64,000 nt of DNA from HGM04593 sp045588485 (GTDB lineage: Bacteria > Bacteroidota > Bacteroidia > Bacteroidales > Bacteroidaceae), in assembly GCA_045588485.1 (NCBI GenBank), contig JAZNEI010000089.1, positions 1 through 64,000 on the forward strand, written 5' to 3'. This document shows positions 27,218-36,671 of the stretch, in pieces (position 1 is the first letter of the stretch; each line of letters starts with the position of its first letter). Below the pieces are notes generated by a model. That model was given only the letters and a program-made list of their open reading frames with translations, ran no database searches and was not told the origin of the DNA. Made by a program: the position numbers and the translations under genes.

Positions 27218-28375
27218 ATGAAAAACTTATTGCTGTTTTTGTTTGCGGTGGCTGCTGTGCTGCCTGTTCATGCCGACAAAGGAAAGTATGTGGTTAGGGG
27301 ACAGATGAGTTGCGACTCACTTCGCTTCGAGAAGAAAAGAATTGCGCAGTTGTTTCTCGTCGGTAATGTCGATGGTGTAGAGGTTACTATCGATACTGCT
27401 AATGTCGTTGATGGTGCCTTTGCTTTTGAGGGCGATGCTCCTGCACTTTTGGATGTCTATAATATAACAGGCTTTGATAATGGAGCAATCCAGGTTTTCT
27501 TGGAAAAAGGCGAGATTACTATCGCTCCATTCGATGCGCGTTTTCCTGCATCGGCACGTATAGGCGGCACTCCCTCTAACGATGTTTTTCAGTCTTATAT
27601 AGATACTAATAATATCTCTATACAGCAGTCGAAAGAGAGAATGAACAAGGCTATGAATGCTCTGCCTAAAGAGGTGCAAGACGATTTCGAGGCTTCGGGA
27701 AAGATACGTAACTCGGTGTTCTATTCAAATAATCTTTATACAAAGGTGGCTCTCGTAGATTTTGTAAGCAAGAATATAGACTCGCCTGTGGCACTGTATA
27801 TCATAAAATACTCGTTGTTCCCTATGTACACACCGCGTGCAATAGAGGAGCAATTCTTGAACGCTGTTCCTAACTCTTTGCGCAGCCATCATATGTATAA
27901 GGAGCTATCGAATGCTGTAAAGGCTGCCGAACTTAAAGAGGGTAAACCTGCTCCCGATATTACAGGATTTACTGTTGACGGCAAAGAGCTATCTCTCTCT
28001 GAGCTTCAGGGAAAATATGTATTTGTCGACTTCTGGGCAAGTTGGTGCGCCCCATGTCGTCGCGAGTTCCCATTTATTAAGGAGGTTCTTACCTACTCCG
28101 AGAAGGGTGATAATTTTGTGGTACTAAGCTATTCGCTCGACAACAAGGAGGCCGATTGGAAAAATTGCATCGAGAAAAACGAACTTGTACACAAGAATTG
28201 GTTGCATATATCTACGCTTAAAGGGTGGAACAGCAAGAATGCAAAGCTGTTTGGTGTCGAGTCGGTTCCTTATACTGTACTCATAGGTCCCGATGGCAAG
28301 GTGATAGCTTTTAATCTTCGTGGAGAGGCAATGGTAAAAAGAATCAAGCGCATTATAGACGGTGCCGCAAAGTAA
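27218..28375 (+). CDS. TlpA-like thiol-disulfide oxidoreductase, second of three
   Basis: 385 residues with signal peptide (cleavage near PVHADK), DUF4369 domain, helical linker, then a thioredoxin fold with WCAPC (Cys277, Cys280) and ESVPY. Same architecture as the neighbours, but only distantly similar in the N-domain, so the three arose by old duplication. It could serve a different partner. Gap to the previous gene is 13 bp. Confidence 0.9.
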   Translation: MKNLLLFLFAVAAVLPVHADKGKYVVRGQMSCDSLRFEKKRIAQLFLVGNVDGVEVTIDTANVVDGAFAFEGDAPALLDVYNITGFDNGAIQVFLEKGEITIAPFDARFPASARIGGTPSNDVFQSYIDTNNISIQQSKERMNKAMNALPKEVQDDFEASGKIRNSVFYSNNLYTKVALVDFVSKNIDSPVALYIIKYSLFPMYTPRAIEEQFLNAVPNSLRSHHMYKELSNAVKAAELKEGKPAPDITGFTVDGKELSLSELQGKYVFVDFWASWCAPCRREFPFIKEVLTYSEKGDNFVVLSYSLDNKEADWKNCIEKNELVHKNWLHISTLKGWNSKNAKLFGVESVPYTVLIGPDGKVIAFNLRGEAMVKRIKRIIDGAAK

Positions 28376-28397
28376 CAACACTTAATTTTTGAAACAG

Positions 28398-29582
28398 ATG
28401 ATAAAGAATATAATATCGGCAATATTTGCCATTGCAGCGTGTCTTTCTTTGCAGGCTCAGGATGTATGTGTTATAAAAGGCCGTATCGTTAACGACTCAT
28501 TGCGATACGACAATGCAAGAATAAAGATGGTCTATCTTACCCGCTTAGATGAGTACGACCGTCTTATAAAGATAGATTCTACAAAAGTTAAGAAGGGAAA
28601 GTATACATTTAAATATCGTATGGCAAAAGATGAGCCTGTAATGCTCTATCTTATAACCGGTTTCGATAATGGTAATATACCTCTTTTCGTAGAGTCGGGT
28701 AATATTAATGTGGAAACTGCAAGTGCCGCATATCCGTTGCAGAGTGTCGTATCGGGTACTGTGACTAACAATCTTTATGGCGAGTATAAGAAAATCTCGG
28801 ATGCTTGCGTACAGGCGCAGATTGACTCGGTAAAGGCTCTTGCTGCGCAGTATGGCGAGGAGTGGACAAACAGTAAAGAAGGACTCGACTATCGTAGCCG
28901 TGTGAATGCTGCCGAGATAATGAAATGTAATAATCGTCGTCTCGAATTCTTGCTTAATAACAATAGTTCACCCATTGCACCACTGCTAATGGAGCACGAG
29001 CTGATGAAACACATCGGCGATGCATACGCTATGCAGATGGTGAGTGCTATCAGCCACACTCTCTATTCTCATCCCTACTATCGTTCGTTTAAGAGCAAGG
29101 CGCTTGCTCGTGACCTTAGAGAAGGTAATGAACTGCCCGACATCCCATTGCAGTTGCAGGATGGTAAGATTATCCATCTGTCCGATTTCAGAGGAAAATT
29201 CGTTCTTATCGACTTTTGGGCAAGTTGGTGTAAACAATGTATGAACGAACTGAAGTTCATTAAGCAGATATATGATGAGACCCGCGATAAAAAGGATAAT
29301 TTTGTGCTTATAAGCCACTCTTTCGACAAGAGTGAGGAGACCTGGCTAAAGGCTATTGCCGATGAGGGAATAGGACGAGAAGAGTGGATTCATTCGTGCG
29401 ACCTTATGGTGGGTAAGTCGCCAGCTGCACGCATGATGAATGTGCAGATGATTCCTACGCTTGTGCTTGTCGATCCCGAGGGTCGCGCAATATCTTTTAC
29501 CCTGCGTGGCGAGGAGGCTGTGGAACGTATCAAGCAAATTCTTGCCGGCGACCTTTATTATCTGCAAGGCGATAAAGAGTAA
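28398..29582 (+). CDS. TlpA-like protein with atypical CKQC active site, third of three
   Basis: 394 residues from ATG 28398; an in-frame TTG at 28389 is an alternative. Signal peptide ends near SLQAQD. Domain order is as in its neighbours. The active site is WCKQC (Cys278, Cys281) instead of the CxPC found in the other three; loss of the proline in a CxxC motif usually shifts redox potential. VQMIPT supplies the cis-Pro. Last gene of the operon, followed by a strong hairpin. Confidence 0.88.
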   Translation: MIKNIISAIFAIAACLSLQAQDVCVIKGRIVNDSLRYDNARIKMVYLTRLDEYDRLIKIDSTKVKKGKYTFKYRMAKDEPVMLYLITGFDNGNIPLFVESGNINVETASAAYPLQSVVSGTVTNNLYGEYKKISDACVQAQIDSVKALAAQYGEEWTNSKEGLDYRSRVNAAEIMKCNNRRLEFLLNNNSSPIAPLLMEHELMKHIGDAYAMQMVSAISHTLYSHPYYRSFKSKALARDLREGNELPDIPLQLQDGKIIHLSDFRGKFVLIDFWASWCKQCMNELKFIKQIYDETRDKKDNFVLISHSFDKSEETWLKAIADEGIGREEWIHSCDLMVGKSPAARMMNVQMIPTLVLVDPEGRAISFTLRGEEAVERIKQILAGDLYYLQGDKE

Positions 29583-29594
29583 CATCCGTTCTAT

Positions 29595-29641
29595 ATATCA
29601 AAGAGACACGACTGCAAAAAACAATCGTGTCTCTTTGATAT
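29595..29641. terminator. Terminator hairpin between convergent genes
   Basis: A perfect 17 bp inverted repeat (29595-29611 and 29625-29641) with a 13-nt loop, placed between the end of the operon and the convergent PAP2 gene. It can serve both strands; the T-run is short on the plus side. Confidence 0.75.
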
Positions 29642-29665
29642 TATGTATAGTCTCTCGGGTAGAAC

Positions 29666-30622
29666 TTACTCCTCTTTATACAGTGCGCCGAATATGCGGC
29701 TTGTGGTAAAATATAGTATAATTCCCGATACGAGTCCGGCAAATGCATCAACAAGATAGTGGGCCTTAATGTAAACTGTGGCACAACACAGAAGTATGTA
29801 GAACGGGAAAAGTATGGCAACAAGTCCTTTCTTTGCCCTATACGCCAACAGAATGAGGATAGTGGATATCCCTATGTGTGAGCTGGGGAAAGCAGCTGTC
29901 GGACGTTCGCCCGATGCTTGTGCCATATTTACCAGTGAGGTAAAGAATCCCTCTTTGTTGGCCTGTGGAATAGTTATCTCGGGGTTCAGATTGAAGTAGT
30001 TACCTATTTCGGGGTACGGACCTATGGCTGCAATCTCCTCACCTATTACTGGAAAATAAAATTGTGGACCTGCTACAGGCAAGAATATATATACAAGGTA
30101 GTATATGTAGAATGAACCAATTATTATGAAAGTACATTTCTCTACCTCCTTAGGACGCTTGAAAATATACCACATTGTAACGGTTGCTATCATGGGGTAG
30201 TACGACCAATATCCAAGATTGAATGCCTCGCGCCACCAATATCCGCTGCACACCTGTTCAAAAAGGAGCGATGGTTGGCAACCGAAAAACGATAATTCCT
30301 GAGTTGCAAACCAATGGTCGAGATTGGGAAATATGCGGTTAAACTCGAAGGTGTCGGGATACCAATACGAGAGAAGCGCCATTTGTGCCACTATGCGTAC
30401 AAACCTCATTGCCGCTGAGGGAAATTTTGTATAGGCGTAAATTATAATAAATGTTCCTGCCAATATCAGGAAACGTCCAATAAGCATGCTCTGTGCATCT
30501 TGCAGACGTTCGTAGAATATTATAATAAGAATTGTTGTGGCAAGATTGTATAGAAGATTAAGCTTCTCTACTGCAAGAAAGCTGCGTCTCTCCTCCTCGC
30601 GCTGAAAGAATTTCATAGCCAT
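29666..30622 (-). CDS. PAP2-superfamily membrane phosphatase
   Basis: 318 residues with about six or seven membrane helices. AFPSSHIGISTIL carries the SxxH-type motif, and YIKAHYLVDAFAG the final histidine motif (Hx3D) of acid phosphatase/vanadium-haloperoxidase proteins. Likely dephosphorylates a lipid phosphate. ATG 30622 or 30616 are both possible; the second overlaps the epimerase stop (ATGA). Confidence 0.85.
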   Translation of the reverse strand: MAMKFFQREEERRSFLAVEKLNLLYNLATTILIIIFYERLQDAQSMLIGRFLILAGTFIIIYAYTKFPSAAMRFVRIVAQMALLSYWYPDTFEFNRIFPNLDHWFATQELSFFGCQPSLLFEQVCSGYWWREAFNLGYWSYYPMIATVTMWYIFKRPKEVEKCTFIIIGSFYIYYLVYIFLPVAGPQFYFPVIGEEIAAIGPYPEIGNYFNLNPEITIPQANKEGFFTSLVNMAQASGERPTAAFPSSHIGISTILILLAYRAKKGLVAILFPFYILLCCATVYIKAHYLVDAFAGLVSGIILYFTTSRIFGALYKEE

Positions 30623-31620
30623 CTGTTTTCTTTATACCATTTTATTGTTTCGGCTGTTCCACGTTCAAGGTCGTAGTCGATACTGAATCCAAGCTCCTTC
30701 TCAAGAGGAGTGGTGTCGCACAGCCAATTTCTCTGTTTCATTATGTTGTATTTGTCGCTGTTTAGTGTCGAGGGCTTGCCTGTAATATGTGCAATCCACT
30801 CGGCACAAGATGATATCATTCGCAGCACCCAAAGGGGGGCTTTTATGTGAAGCACACCTCTTATGCCCATCTCCTGCTGTATATAGTCGCTGAATGCACG
30901 GCTGCAGTATCCGCGAGGCTCACTCACAAAGTAGCTTCGTCCTGTGATATTCTTCTCAATGGCAAGGTATATGGCTTTTACAAGGTCCTTTACATATATG
31001 AATGTGATTGTCTGAGGCTTGTAACCTACCGAAAAGTCAATATGTTGTTTAATGCTCACCGCCATTTGAAAATAGTCTCTCTCCCTTGGTCCGTATACTC
31101 CTGTCGGACGTAGAATGACGTATGGAAAATCGGGAATACTGCGCAGATATTCTTCGGCTATAAGCTTGCTCTTTCCGTATGCAGTGTTGGGACAGGGAGT
31201 GTCGCTGTCGAGTATCGGAGTGTAGGGTTGAGTCTCACGTACCGGACCGAACACGCTTAGTGAACTGAGGTATATGAATTGTTGTGGTACTACATTTAGG
31301 CTTTTCAGTGCCCCGACAAAGTTTTTTGTTCCATCGCTGTTTATGCGTATAAAATCATCTTTATCGAGGCATTTTGTAGCGCCTGCTGCATGTATTATGC
31401 AATCCCATTTTTCGCTCTTTCCAAGAAACTCTGTAATCTGCTGCTTCAGCCTATCGCGATTGCCAAAATCGAGTTCTATAAAATTTATACGGCTGTCGGT
31501 CAGAAATCTTCGGCTACTGGTGCCGCGTACTCCTGCCCACACCTCATGTCCAAGCTCTAAACCTTTCTCGACAATGAAACTGCCTATAAAACCGCTTGCA
31601 CCGGTAACTAAAATCTTCAT
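30613..31620 (-). CDS. NAD-dependent epimerase/dehydratase (extended SDR)
   Basis: 335 residues. GASGFIGS (Rossmann GxxGxxG, 7-14), YLSSLSVFG and YGKSKLIAEEYL (catalytic Tyr-x-x-x-Lys) are clear. Substrate, likely a nucleotide sugar or a related ketone, cannot be told. Its stop overlaps the PAP2 start, so the pair is co-translated and may act on one surface-lipid or glycan pathway. Confidence 0.9.
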   Translation of the reverse strand: MKILVTGASGFIGSFIVEKGLELGHEVWAGVRGTSSRRFLTDSRINFIELDFGNRDRLKQQITEFLGKSEKWDCIIHAAGATKCLDKDDFIRINSDGTKNFVGALKSLNVVPQQFIYLSSLSVFGPVRETQPYTPILDSDTPCPNTAYGKSKLIAEEYLRSIPDFPYVILRPTGVYGPRERDYFQMAVSIKQHIDFSVGYKPQTITFIYVKDLVKAIYLAIEKNITGRSYFVSEPRGYCSRAFSDYIQQEMGIRGVLHIKAPLWVLRMISSCAEWIAHITGKPSTLNSDKYNIMKQRNWLCDTTPLEKELGFSIDYDLERGTAETIKWYKENRWL

Positions 31621-31649
31621 TTCTGTGTGCCGTTTCTGTTATTATTGTG

Positions 31650-31720
31650 CAAAATTACTTATTTTTTAAATTTTTATAGCCATTCTATTGGTAAATCTTG
31701 GTTTGCATAGCTTATATTTG
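31650..31720. promoter_or_regulatory. Divergent -7 elements between the epimerase and the 119-aa ORF
   Basis: TAATTTTG on the minus strand (31650-31657) lies 30 bp before the epimerase start. TATATTTG on the plus strand (31713-31720) lies about 120 bp before the 119-aa ORF, which would then have a long A/T-rich leader. The -33 boxes are weak for both. Confidence 0.5.
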
Positions 31721-31839
31721 TCACAAACAGTAAACAAACAATAGATTAGCTGCGAGATAAATATAATTATGTCTTATATTTTTTGTTTGTAAATAGGTGT
31801 TTATAAAAGTGTATATAAATATTCAAAATTCTTAAATTT

Positions 31840-32199
31840 ATGAGAAAGTTGCAAAAGGACATTCAATTGTCGATTTATGATGCCAATGGCGAGATTGTAA
31901 ATCTACCATATTGGGTAAATTCTCTTCCTATGGAGGATGTCGAGAGGATGATAACTGTTTTAGGTGATAAATACCCTATGGTGCTCATTGTGTCGTGTGT
32001 CAATTCCGATGGTGTACACAAACTCATACGTACAATATCTACCGATGACCTTAGAAAAGCTCAGCCTATCATCTTTAAAGATGTATTGAATGAGCAGGGT
32101 TATTACTTATCTTATTATTACGAGCCATCGGCCGAGTTGCGTGAAACGATTGTCGAGGATATTTATAACGATTATGGTGTACCTTTTCACATTGTTTAA
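31840..32199 (+). CDS. Hypothetical cytoplasmic protein, 119 aa
   Basis: Acidic, soluble, no signal peptide. Reads MRKLQKDIQLSIYDANGEIV and has mixed alpha/beta character with a conserved-looking LPYWVNSLPMEDVERMI stretch. No family recognised. It stands alone between divergent epimerase and RNase R. Confidence 0.7.
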   Translation: MRKLQKDIQLSIYDANGEIVNLPYWVNSLPMEDVERMITVLGDKYPMVLIVSCVNSDGVHKLIRTISTDDLRKAQPIIFKDVLNEQGYYLSYYYEPSAELRETIVEDIYNDYGVPFHIV

Positions 32200-32366
32200 G
32201 AATCTCTCCCTTTACTTTTGACGAAAAATAGGTTGTGTTCTGTTTTTTTATTATTAATTTAGCCACATACATTCAAGGCACTGTTTAGATGCTGTTTCGG
32301 ACAGACCGAAATTCTCCTTGCAGTCTTAATGAATTTGTTTAATGACAGTTTATAAACTCTAAGGCT

Positions 32367-34511
32367 ATGGCAAAGAAAGGTGGAAAAGCAAGCCGACGTA
32401 TGAATAAACGTCAGCTGGTAGAGATGATTGTTGAATTGTTCAACAGGCGTGGTAGTGAACAATTGGGTACAAAGGAGATTTTCAAGGAGCTGGGGTTGAC
32501 ATCTATGTCGGCACGTACGCTTTGTGTCTCTATCCTCGATGATATGGTCTTTGATGGCTATCTGCTCGAGCCAGTGTTCCGTAAGTACATTTTGGCTAAT
32601 CAAGGCTCAGTGCTTTGTGGCACATTCAAACGCAGTAACGATGGATACAACACTGTTACACCCGAGGATGGCAGCGAGCCTATCGTAATCTCGGAACGGC
32701 ACTCGATGCATGCACTAACCGACGACTATGTGCGTGTGACGCTCTTTGCCAAAAGACGTGGACGCGAGCTCGAGGGTGAGGTAGTAGAGATTATCCGCCG
32801 TAAGCACAATACATTCGTCGGAGTGCTGAAAGTCGAGAAACACTACGCGCTTCTGCTCACCGAGAGTCGTATAATGCCTAATGATATTTTTATTCCGCGT
32901 GAGTATCTTAAAGGCGGAAAATCGGGCGATAAAGCAGTAGTCCGTCTGGTCGACTGGCCCATTGACAGCCGTAATCCTATAGGTAAAGTGGTTGATGTGT
33001 TGGGAAAGAATGGCGAGAATGATGCCGAGATGAATGCTATTCTTGCCGAGTATGGTCTGCCATACGTATATCCGGCTGCGGTTGAAGAGGCTGCCAACCG
33101 TTTGCCGTCGGATATAACAGACGAAGAGATATCCCAACGTGAGGATTTCAGAAATGTCACCACTTTCACCATCGACCCGGTGGATGCAAAGGATTTTGAC
33201 GATGCAATATCTATTCGTCCCTTGTCCGAGGATAGGTGGGAGGTAGGAGTACATATCGCCGACGTTTCGCATTATGTTACCGAGGGTAGCGTAATTGATA
33301 AGGAGGCTTTTAAACGCGCTACTTCGATATATCTTGTCGACCGTACAATACCGATGCTTCCCGAACGCTTGTGTAACTTCCTATGCTCGTTGCGTCCGAA
33401 CGAGGATAAGCTGACGTACTCGGTAATATTCACAATGAACAGTAGCGCCGAGGTAAAGAACTTTCGTATAGTTCGTGCCGTGATAAACAGCGACCGACGA
33501 TTCAGCTACGAGGAGGTACAAGAGATTATTACAAAAGGCGAGGGTGACTATGCCAAAGAGATTGCTGTGCTGAACAAGATGGCTCAGACAATGCGTACTA
33601 AACGCTTTGCGGCTGGCGCGATAGATTTCCAACAGGCCGAGGTACACTTCCGTCTCGACGATGAGGGCAAGCCTATATCGGTGTATTTCAGCGAGAGTAA
33701 CGAGTCGCACCAGCTGATAGAGGAATTTATGCTTCTTGCCAACCGCACCGTATCCGAGACCATCGGTAAGCGCACTCCAAAGAATACACCAAAGACATTT
33801 GTCTATCGTGTACACGATACTCCCGACCCCGAGAAACTGACGGTTCTTGCCCGCTTTGTGGCTAAATTGGGCTATAAGATGAAGAGTGCGTCGGGGCGTA
33901 CAACCTCGCCGGCTGCACTTAACACTCTCTTGGGCGAGATAAAGGGAACAAAAGAGCAGAATGTTATCGAGCAGATATCACTGCGCACAATGCAAAAGGC
34001 AAGGTACTCTACCGAGAATATCGGACACTACGGTCTTGCATTCAAATACTACACCCATTTTACGTCGCCCATACGCCGTTATCCCGACCTCTTGGTGCAT
34101 CGTCTGCTAACCCGTTATCTCACGCAGAATGCCCGTTCGGCAAGTCAGGCAAAGTATGAGGACTTCTGTGAACACTGTTCAGCACAAGAGCAGGTGGCAG
34201 CAAATGCCGAGCGTGCAAGTATCAAGTACAAGCAGGTCGAGTTTATGAGCGAACACATCGGCGAAGAGTACGATGCTGTTATCAGTGGTGTAACCGAGTG
34301 GGGTATATATGCCGAGATAAATGAGAACAAGTGCGAGGGAATGATTCCTCTGAGAACGTTAGAGGACGACTATTACGAGTTTGACGATGCCAACTACTGC
34401 TTAGTGGGTCGGCGCACACACAATAAGTATATGATTGGTGATGAGGTGCGTATACGCATTGTTCGTGCCAACCTCGAACGCAAGCAACTCGATTTCGAAC
34501 TTGTACAATAA
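32367..34511 (+). CDS. rnr: Ribonuclease R
   Basis: 714 residues. An N-terminal helix-turn-helix-like segment and cold-shock domains (~70-230) precede the RNB catalytic domain with TIDPVDAKDFDDAIS (the Asp cluster binding Mg2+) at about 269-283, and HFTSPIRRYPDLLVHRLL later. A C-terminal S1 domain runs to the end (~625-710). A processive 3'-5' exonuclease able to degrade structured RNA. The 166 bp upstream hold no gene. Confidence 0.96.
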   Translation: MAKKGGKASRRMNKRQLVEMIVELFNRRGSEQLGTKEIFKELGLTSMSARTLCVSILDDMVFDGYLLEPVFRKYILANQGSVLCGTFKRSNDGYNTVTPEDGSEPIVISERHSMHALTDDYVRVTLFAKRRGRELEGEVVEIIRRKHNTFVGVLKVEKHYALLLTESRIMPNDIFIPREYLKGGKSGDKAVVRLVDWPIDSRNPIGKVVDVLGKNGENDAEMNAILAEYGLPYVYPAAVEEAANRLPSDITDEEISQREDFRNVTTFTIDPVDAKDFDDAISIRPLSEDRWEVGVHIADVSHYVTEGSVIDKEAFKRATSIYLVDRTIPMLPERLCNFLCSLRPNEDKLTYSVIFTMNSSAEVKNFRIVRAVINSDRRFSYEEVQEIITKGEGDYAKEIAVLNKMAQTMRTKRFAAGAIDFQQAEVHFRLDDEGKPISVYFSESNESHQLIEEFMLLANRTVSETIGKRTPKNTPKTFVYRVHDTPDPEKLTVLARFVAKLGYKMKSASGRTTSPAALNTLLGEIKGTKEQNVIEQISLRTMQKARYSTENIGHYGLAFKYYTHFTSPIRRYPDLLVHRLLTRYLTQNARSASQAKYEDFCEHCSAQEQVAANAERASIKYKQVEFMSEHIGEEYDAVISGVTEWGIYAEINENKCEGMIPLRTLEDDYYEFDDANYCLVGRRTHNKYMIGDEVRIRIVRANLERKQLDFELVQ

Positions 34512-34541
34512 TATTTTCAGTTTCTTTTCAGATTAGGTATC

Positions 34542-34549
34542 TATCTTTG
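34542..34549 (+). promoter_or_regulatory. -7 element of the two-component operon
   Basis: TATCTTTG matches TAnnTTTG and lies 66 bp upstream of the response regulator. No convincing TTG at -33. Confidence 0.6.
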
Positions 34550-34561
34550 TATCGGATTAGT

Positions 34562-34598
34562 ATGGTGTGTCATAATGCATTGCATCCTGACACACCAT
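34562..34598 (+). promoter_or_regulatory. 11 bp perfect hairpin in the 5' leader of the response regulator gene
   Basis: ATGGTGTGTCA (34562-34572) pairs with TGACACACCAT (34588-34598); the 15-nt loop contains a further ATGC/GCAT pairing. It begins close to the expected transcription start and ends 17 bp before the ATG. No T-run follows, so it is not an intrinsic terminator for this transcript; it may stabilise or regulate the leader, or be a DNA operator. Confidence 0.55.
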
Positions 34599-34615
34599 CT
34601 TAAAAATATATTATT

Positions 34616-35302
34616 ATGAAATTACTTATTATAGAGGATGATGCTTCGTTGCGCGAGATTATGTCTCGAGGACTGCGTGCCGAAGGATATGTGGTAGAGA
34701 CTGCTTCGACATTCTTCGAGGCCGAAGATAAGATTGCAGGCTATAATTACGAGTGCATCATGCTCGATATTATGCTACCCGATGGCAACGGTCTGACCTT
34801 GCTGAAGCATCTAAAGCAGTTGGGAAAAAGCGACAGGGTTATAATAATATCGGCTCGCGACTCGATAGACGATAAAGTCGAGGGGCTTGAACTCGGAGCC
34901 GATGACTATCTCGCAAAGCCCTTTTATATGGCCGAGTTGTCGGCACGTATAAGAAGTGTACTACGACGAGGCTCGGCTGCTGTGGAGAGTGTGATGAAGG
35001 CAGGAAATATAACAGTGGATATTTCGAGTCGCAGGGTGACAGTCGATGGGAATGTTATCTCTTTGCTTAAAAAAGAGTATGATATTCTGCTCTATTTTTT
35101 GCAGCGTCCCAATCATATTGTAGATAAGGCTGTGCTTGCCGAGGCTGTGTGGGGCGACCACGTCGATTCGGCCGATAATTTCAGTTTCGTATATGCGCAG
35201 GTGAAGAATCTCAGAAAAAAACTTGCCGAGGCGAAGGCTACAGTCAATATAAAAGCAGTCTATGGATTCGGATACAAACTCACCGAAGATGTAGAGTCGT
35301 AA
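34616..35302 (+). CDS. OmpR-family response regulator
   Basis: 228 residues: receiver domain (1-115) with acidic pocket IIEDD, phosphoacceptor Asp51 (CIMLDIMLPDG) and Lys in LAKPF, then a winged-helix DNA-binding domain (~130-225, ending AVYGFGYKL). Pairs with the kinase that starts 16 bp downstream. The PepSY-like genes beyond the IS element are plausible targets. Confidence 0.95.
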   Translation: MKLLIIEDDASLREIMSRGLRAEGYVVETASTFFEAEDKIAGYNYECIMLDIMLPDGNGLTLLKHLKQLGKSDRVIIISARDSIDDKVEGLELGADDYLAKPFYMAELSARIRSVLRRGSAAVESVMKAGNITVDISSRRVTVDGNVISLLKKEYDILLYFLQRPNHIVDKAVLAEAVWGDHVDSADNFSFVYAQVKNLRKKLAEAKATVNIKAVYGFGYKLTEDVES

Positions 35303-35318
35303 AAAGAATAAAAAACTT

Positions 35319-36581
35319 ATGAAACTTATATATCACATAACTCTGCGTCTCTCTCTTGTGCTGCTGCCTATAATAGCTCTTTGGGCCTTCATATTCTATT
35401 ATACGATGGTTGGCGAGATTAACGACGAGTCGGATGACAGTCTTGTCGAGTATGCCGATATTGTAATACGCCGACATTTGGCAGGAGAACCGCTACCGCA
35501 ACTTAACAGTGGCTCAAATAACAGCTATACCATCGTTCCCTATCCCGAAGGAGAGATTGTAGAGCCATTCATGACTTTTCACGACGAGATGGTGTATATT
35601 CCCGAACAGCACGAAACCGAACCGGCCCGTGTGTTGACAACGGTATATATGGATAAAGACGACCGTATGTACAAACTCACAGTAGCAATGCCTACATTCG
35701 AGCGTGACGACCTGTTAGGTGCTATCTTTTGGTACACTCTTCTGTTGTATGTAATTTTGATTCTTACAATAATAATAGCAACCACTCTAATAATATATCG
35801 CAGTATGCGTCCACTCTATTTCTTATTAGGGTGGCTAGATAGGTATATCCCTGGTAAACGTCCCGAGAGATTGCAGGCATCGAATATCGTCGAGTTCGAT
35901 AAACTGAACAATGCGGCACAGATGACACTCGATAGGATAGAGGAGCAATTCGAACTTCAGAAACAGTTCATAGGTAATGCATCGCACGAGTTACAGACAC
36001 CGTTGGCTGTCATCGGCAACAGAATAGAGTGGATTGTTGATAATACGCAACTGAGTGATGAGCAATATGCCGAACTGGCAAAGATACAGCAATCGTTGAG
36101 TCGCTTGGTGCGGTTGAACCGTACATTGCTGTTGCTGACAAAGATTGACAACGGACAGTTCCCCGAACTCTCTGATATTGATATTGCAGCTCTTGTCCGA
36201 GGTGAACTCGAGATTTATACCGACATATACTCGCATCGCTCTATAACAGCCTCGGCTGTTATCACCGACAGTTGCATTGTGCATATGAACGATTCGCTCG
36301 CAAATACACTCATTACCAATCTGCTGAAAAATGCTTTTGTTCACTCTTCAGATGGGGCACGGGTGGCAGTCACACTTACCGAGAATTGTCTTATTGTGGC
36401 CAATGATGGTGATGGACCACTTGACGACACTCAGATTTTTGAACGTTTCTACCATAGCGGAAAAAGTGGCTCGACAGGCCTTGGTCTGCCTCTCGTAAAC
36501 TCAATATGTCGCTATTACGGTTTTAAAAAATCGTATGACTATAAGGATGGGAAACATACTTTTGCAGTAGTTTTCAGGTAG
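35319..36581 (+). CDS. Sensor histidine kinase
   Basis: 420 residues. Two membrane helices (~10-30 and ~135-160) flank a periplasmic sensor region of about 100 residues. The H-box ASHELQTPLAV carries His223, followed by NLLKNAFVHS (N-box) and GSTGLGLPLV (G2). It should phosphorylate the regulator encoded just upstream. The signal is unknown. Confidence 0.94.
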   Translation: MKLIYHITLRLSLVLLPIIALWAFIFYYTMVGEINDESDDSLVEYADIVIRRHLAGEPLPQLNSGSNNSYTIVPYPEGEIVEPFMTFHDEMVYIPEQHETEPARVLTTVYMDKDDRMYKLTVAMPTFERDDLLGAIFWYTLLLYVILILTIIIATTLIIYRSMRPLYFLLGWLDRYIPGKRPERLQASNIVEFDKLNNAAQMTLDRIEEQFELQKQFIGNASHELQTPLAVIGNRIEWIVDNTQLSDEQYAELAKIQQSLSRLVRLNRTLLLLTKIDNGQFPELSDIDIAALVRGELEIYTDIYSHRSITASAVITDSCIVHMNDSLANTLITNLLKNAFVHSSDGARVAVTLTENCLIVANDGDGPLDDTQIFERFYHSGKSGSTGLGLPLVNSICRYYGFKKSYDYKDGKHTFAVVFR

Positions 36582-36671
36582 ATTAAAATTAAGCATCAAT
36601 GTCTTATTATATATGAGAAACGGGCGATTAATGACATGAACCCAAAAAGTTGGACGGATTAATAGATAAAT

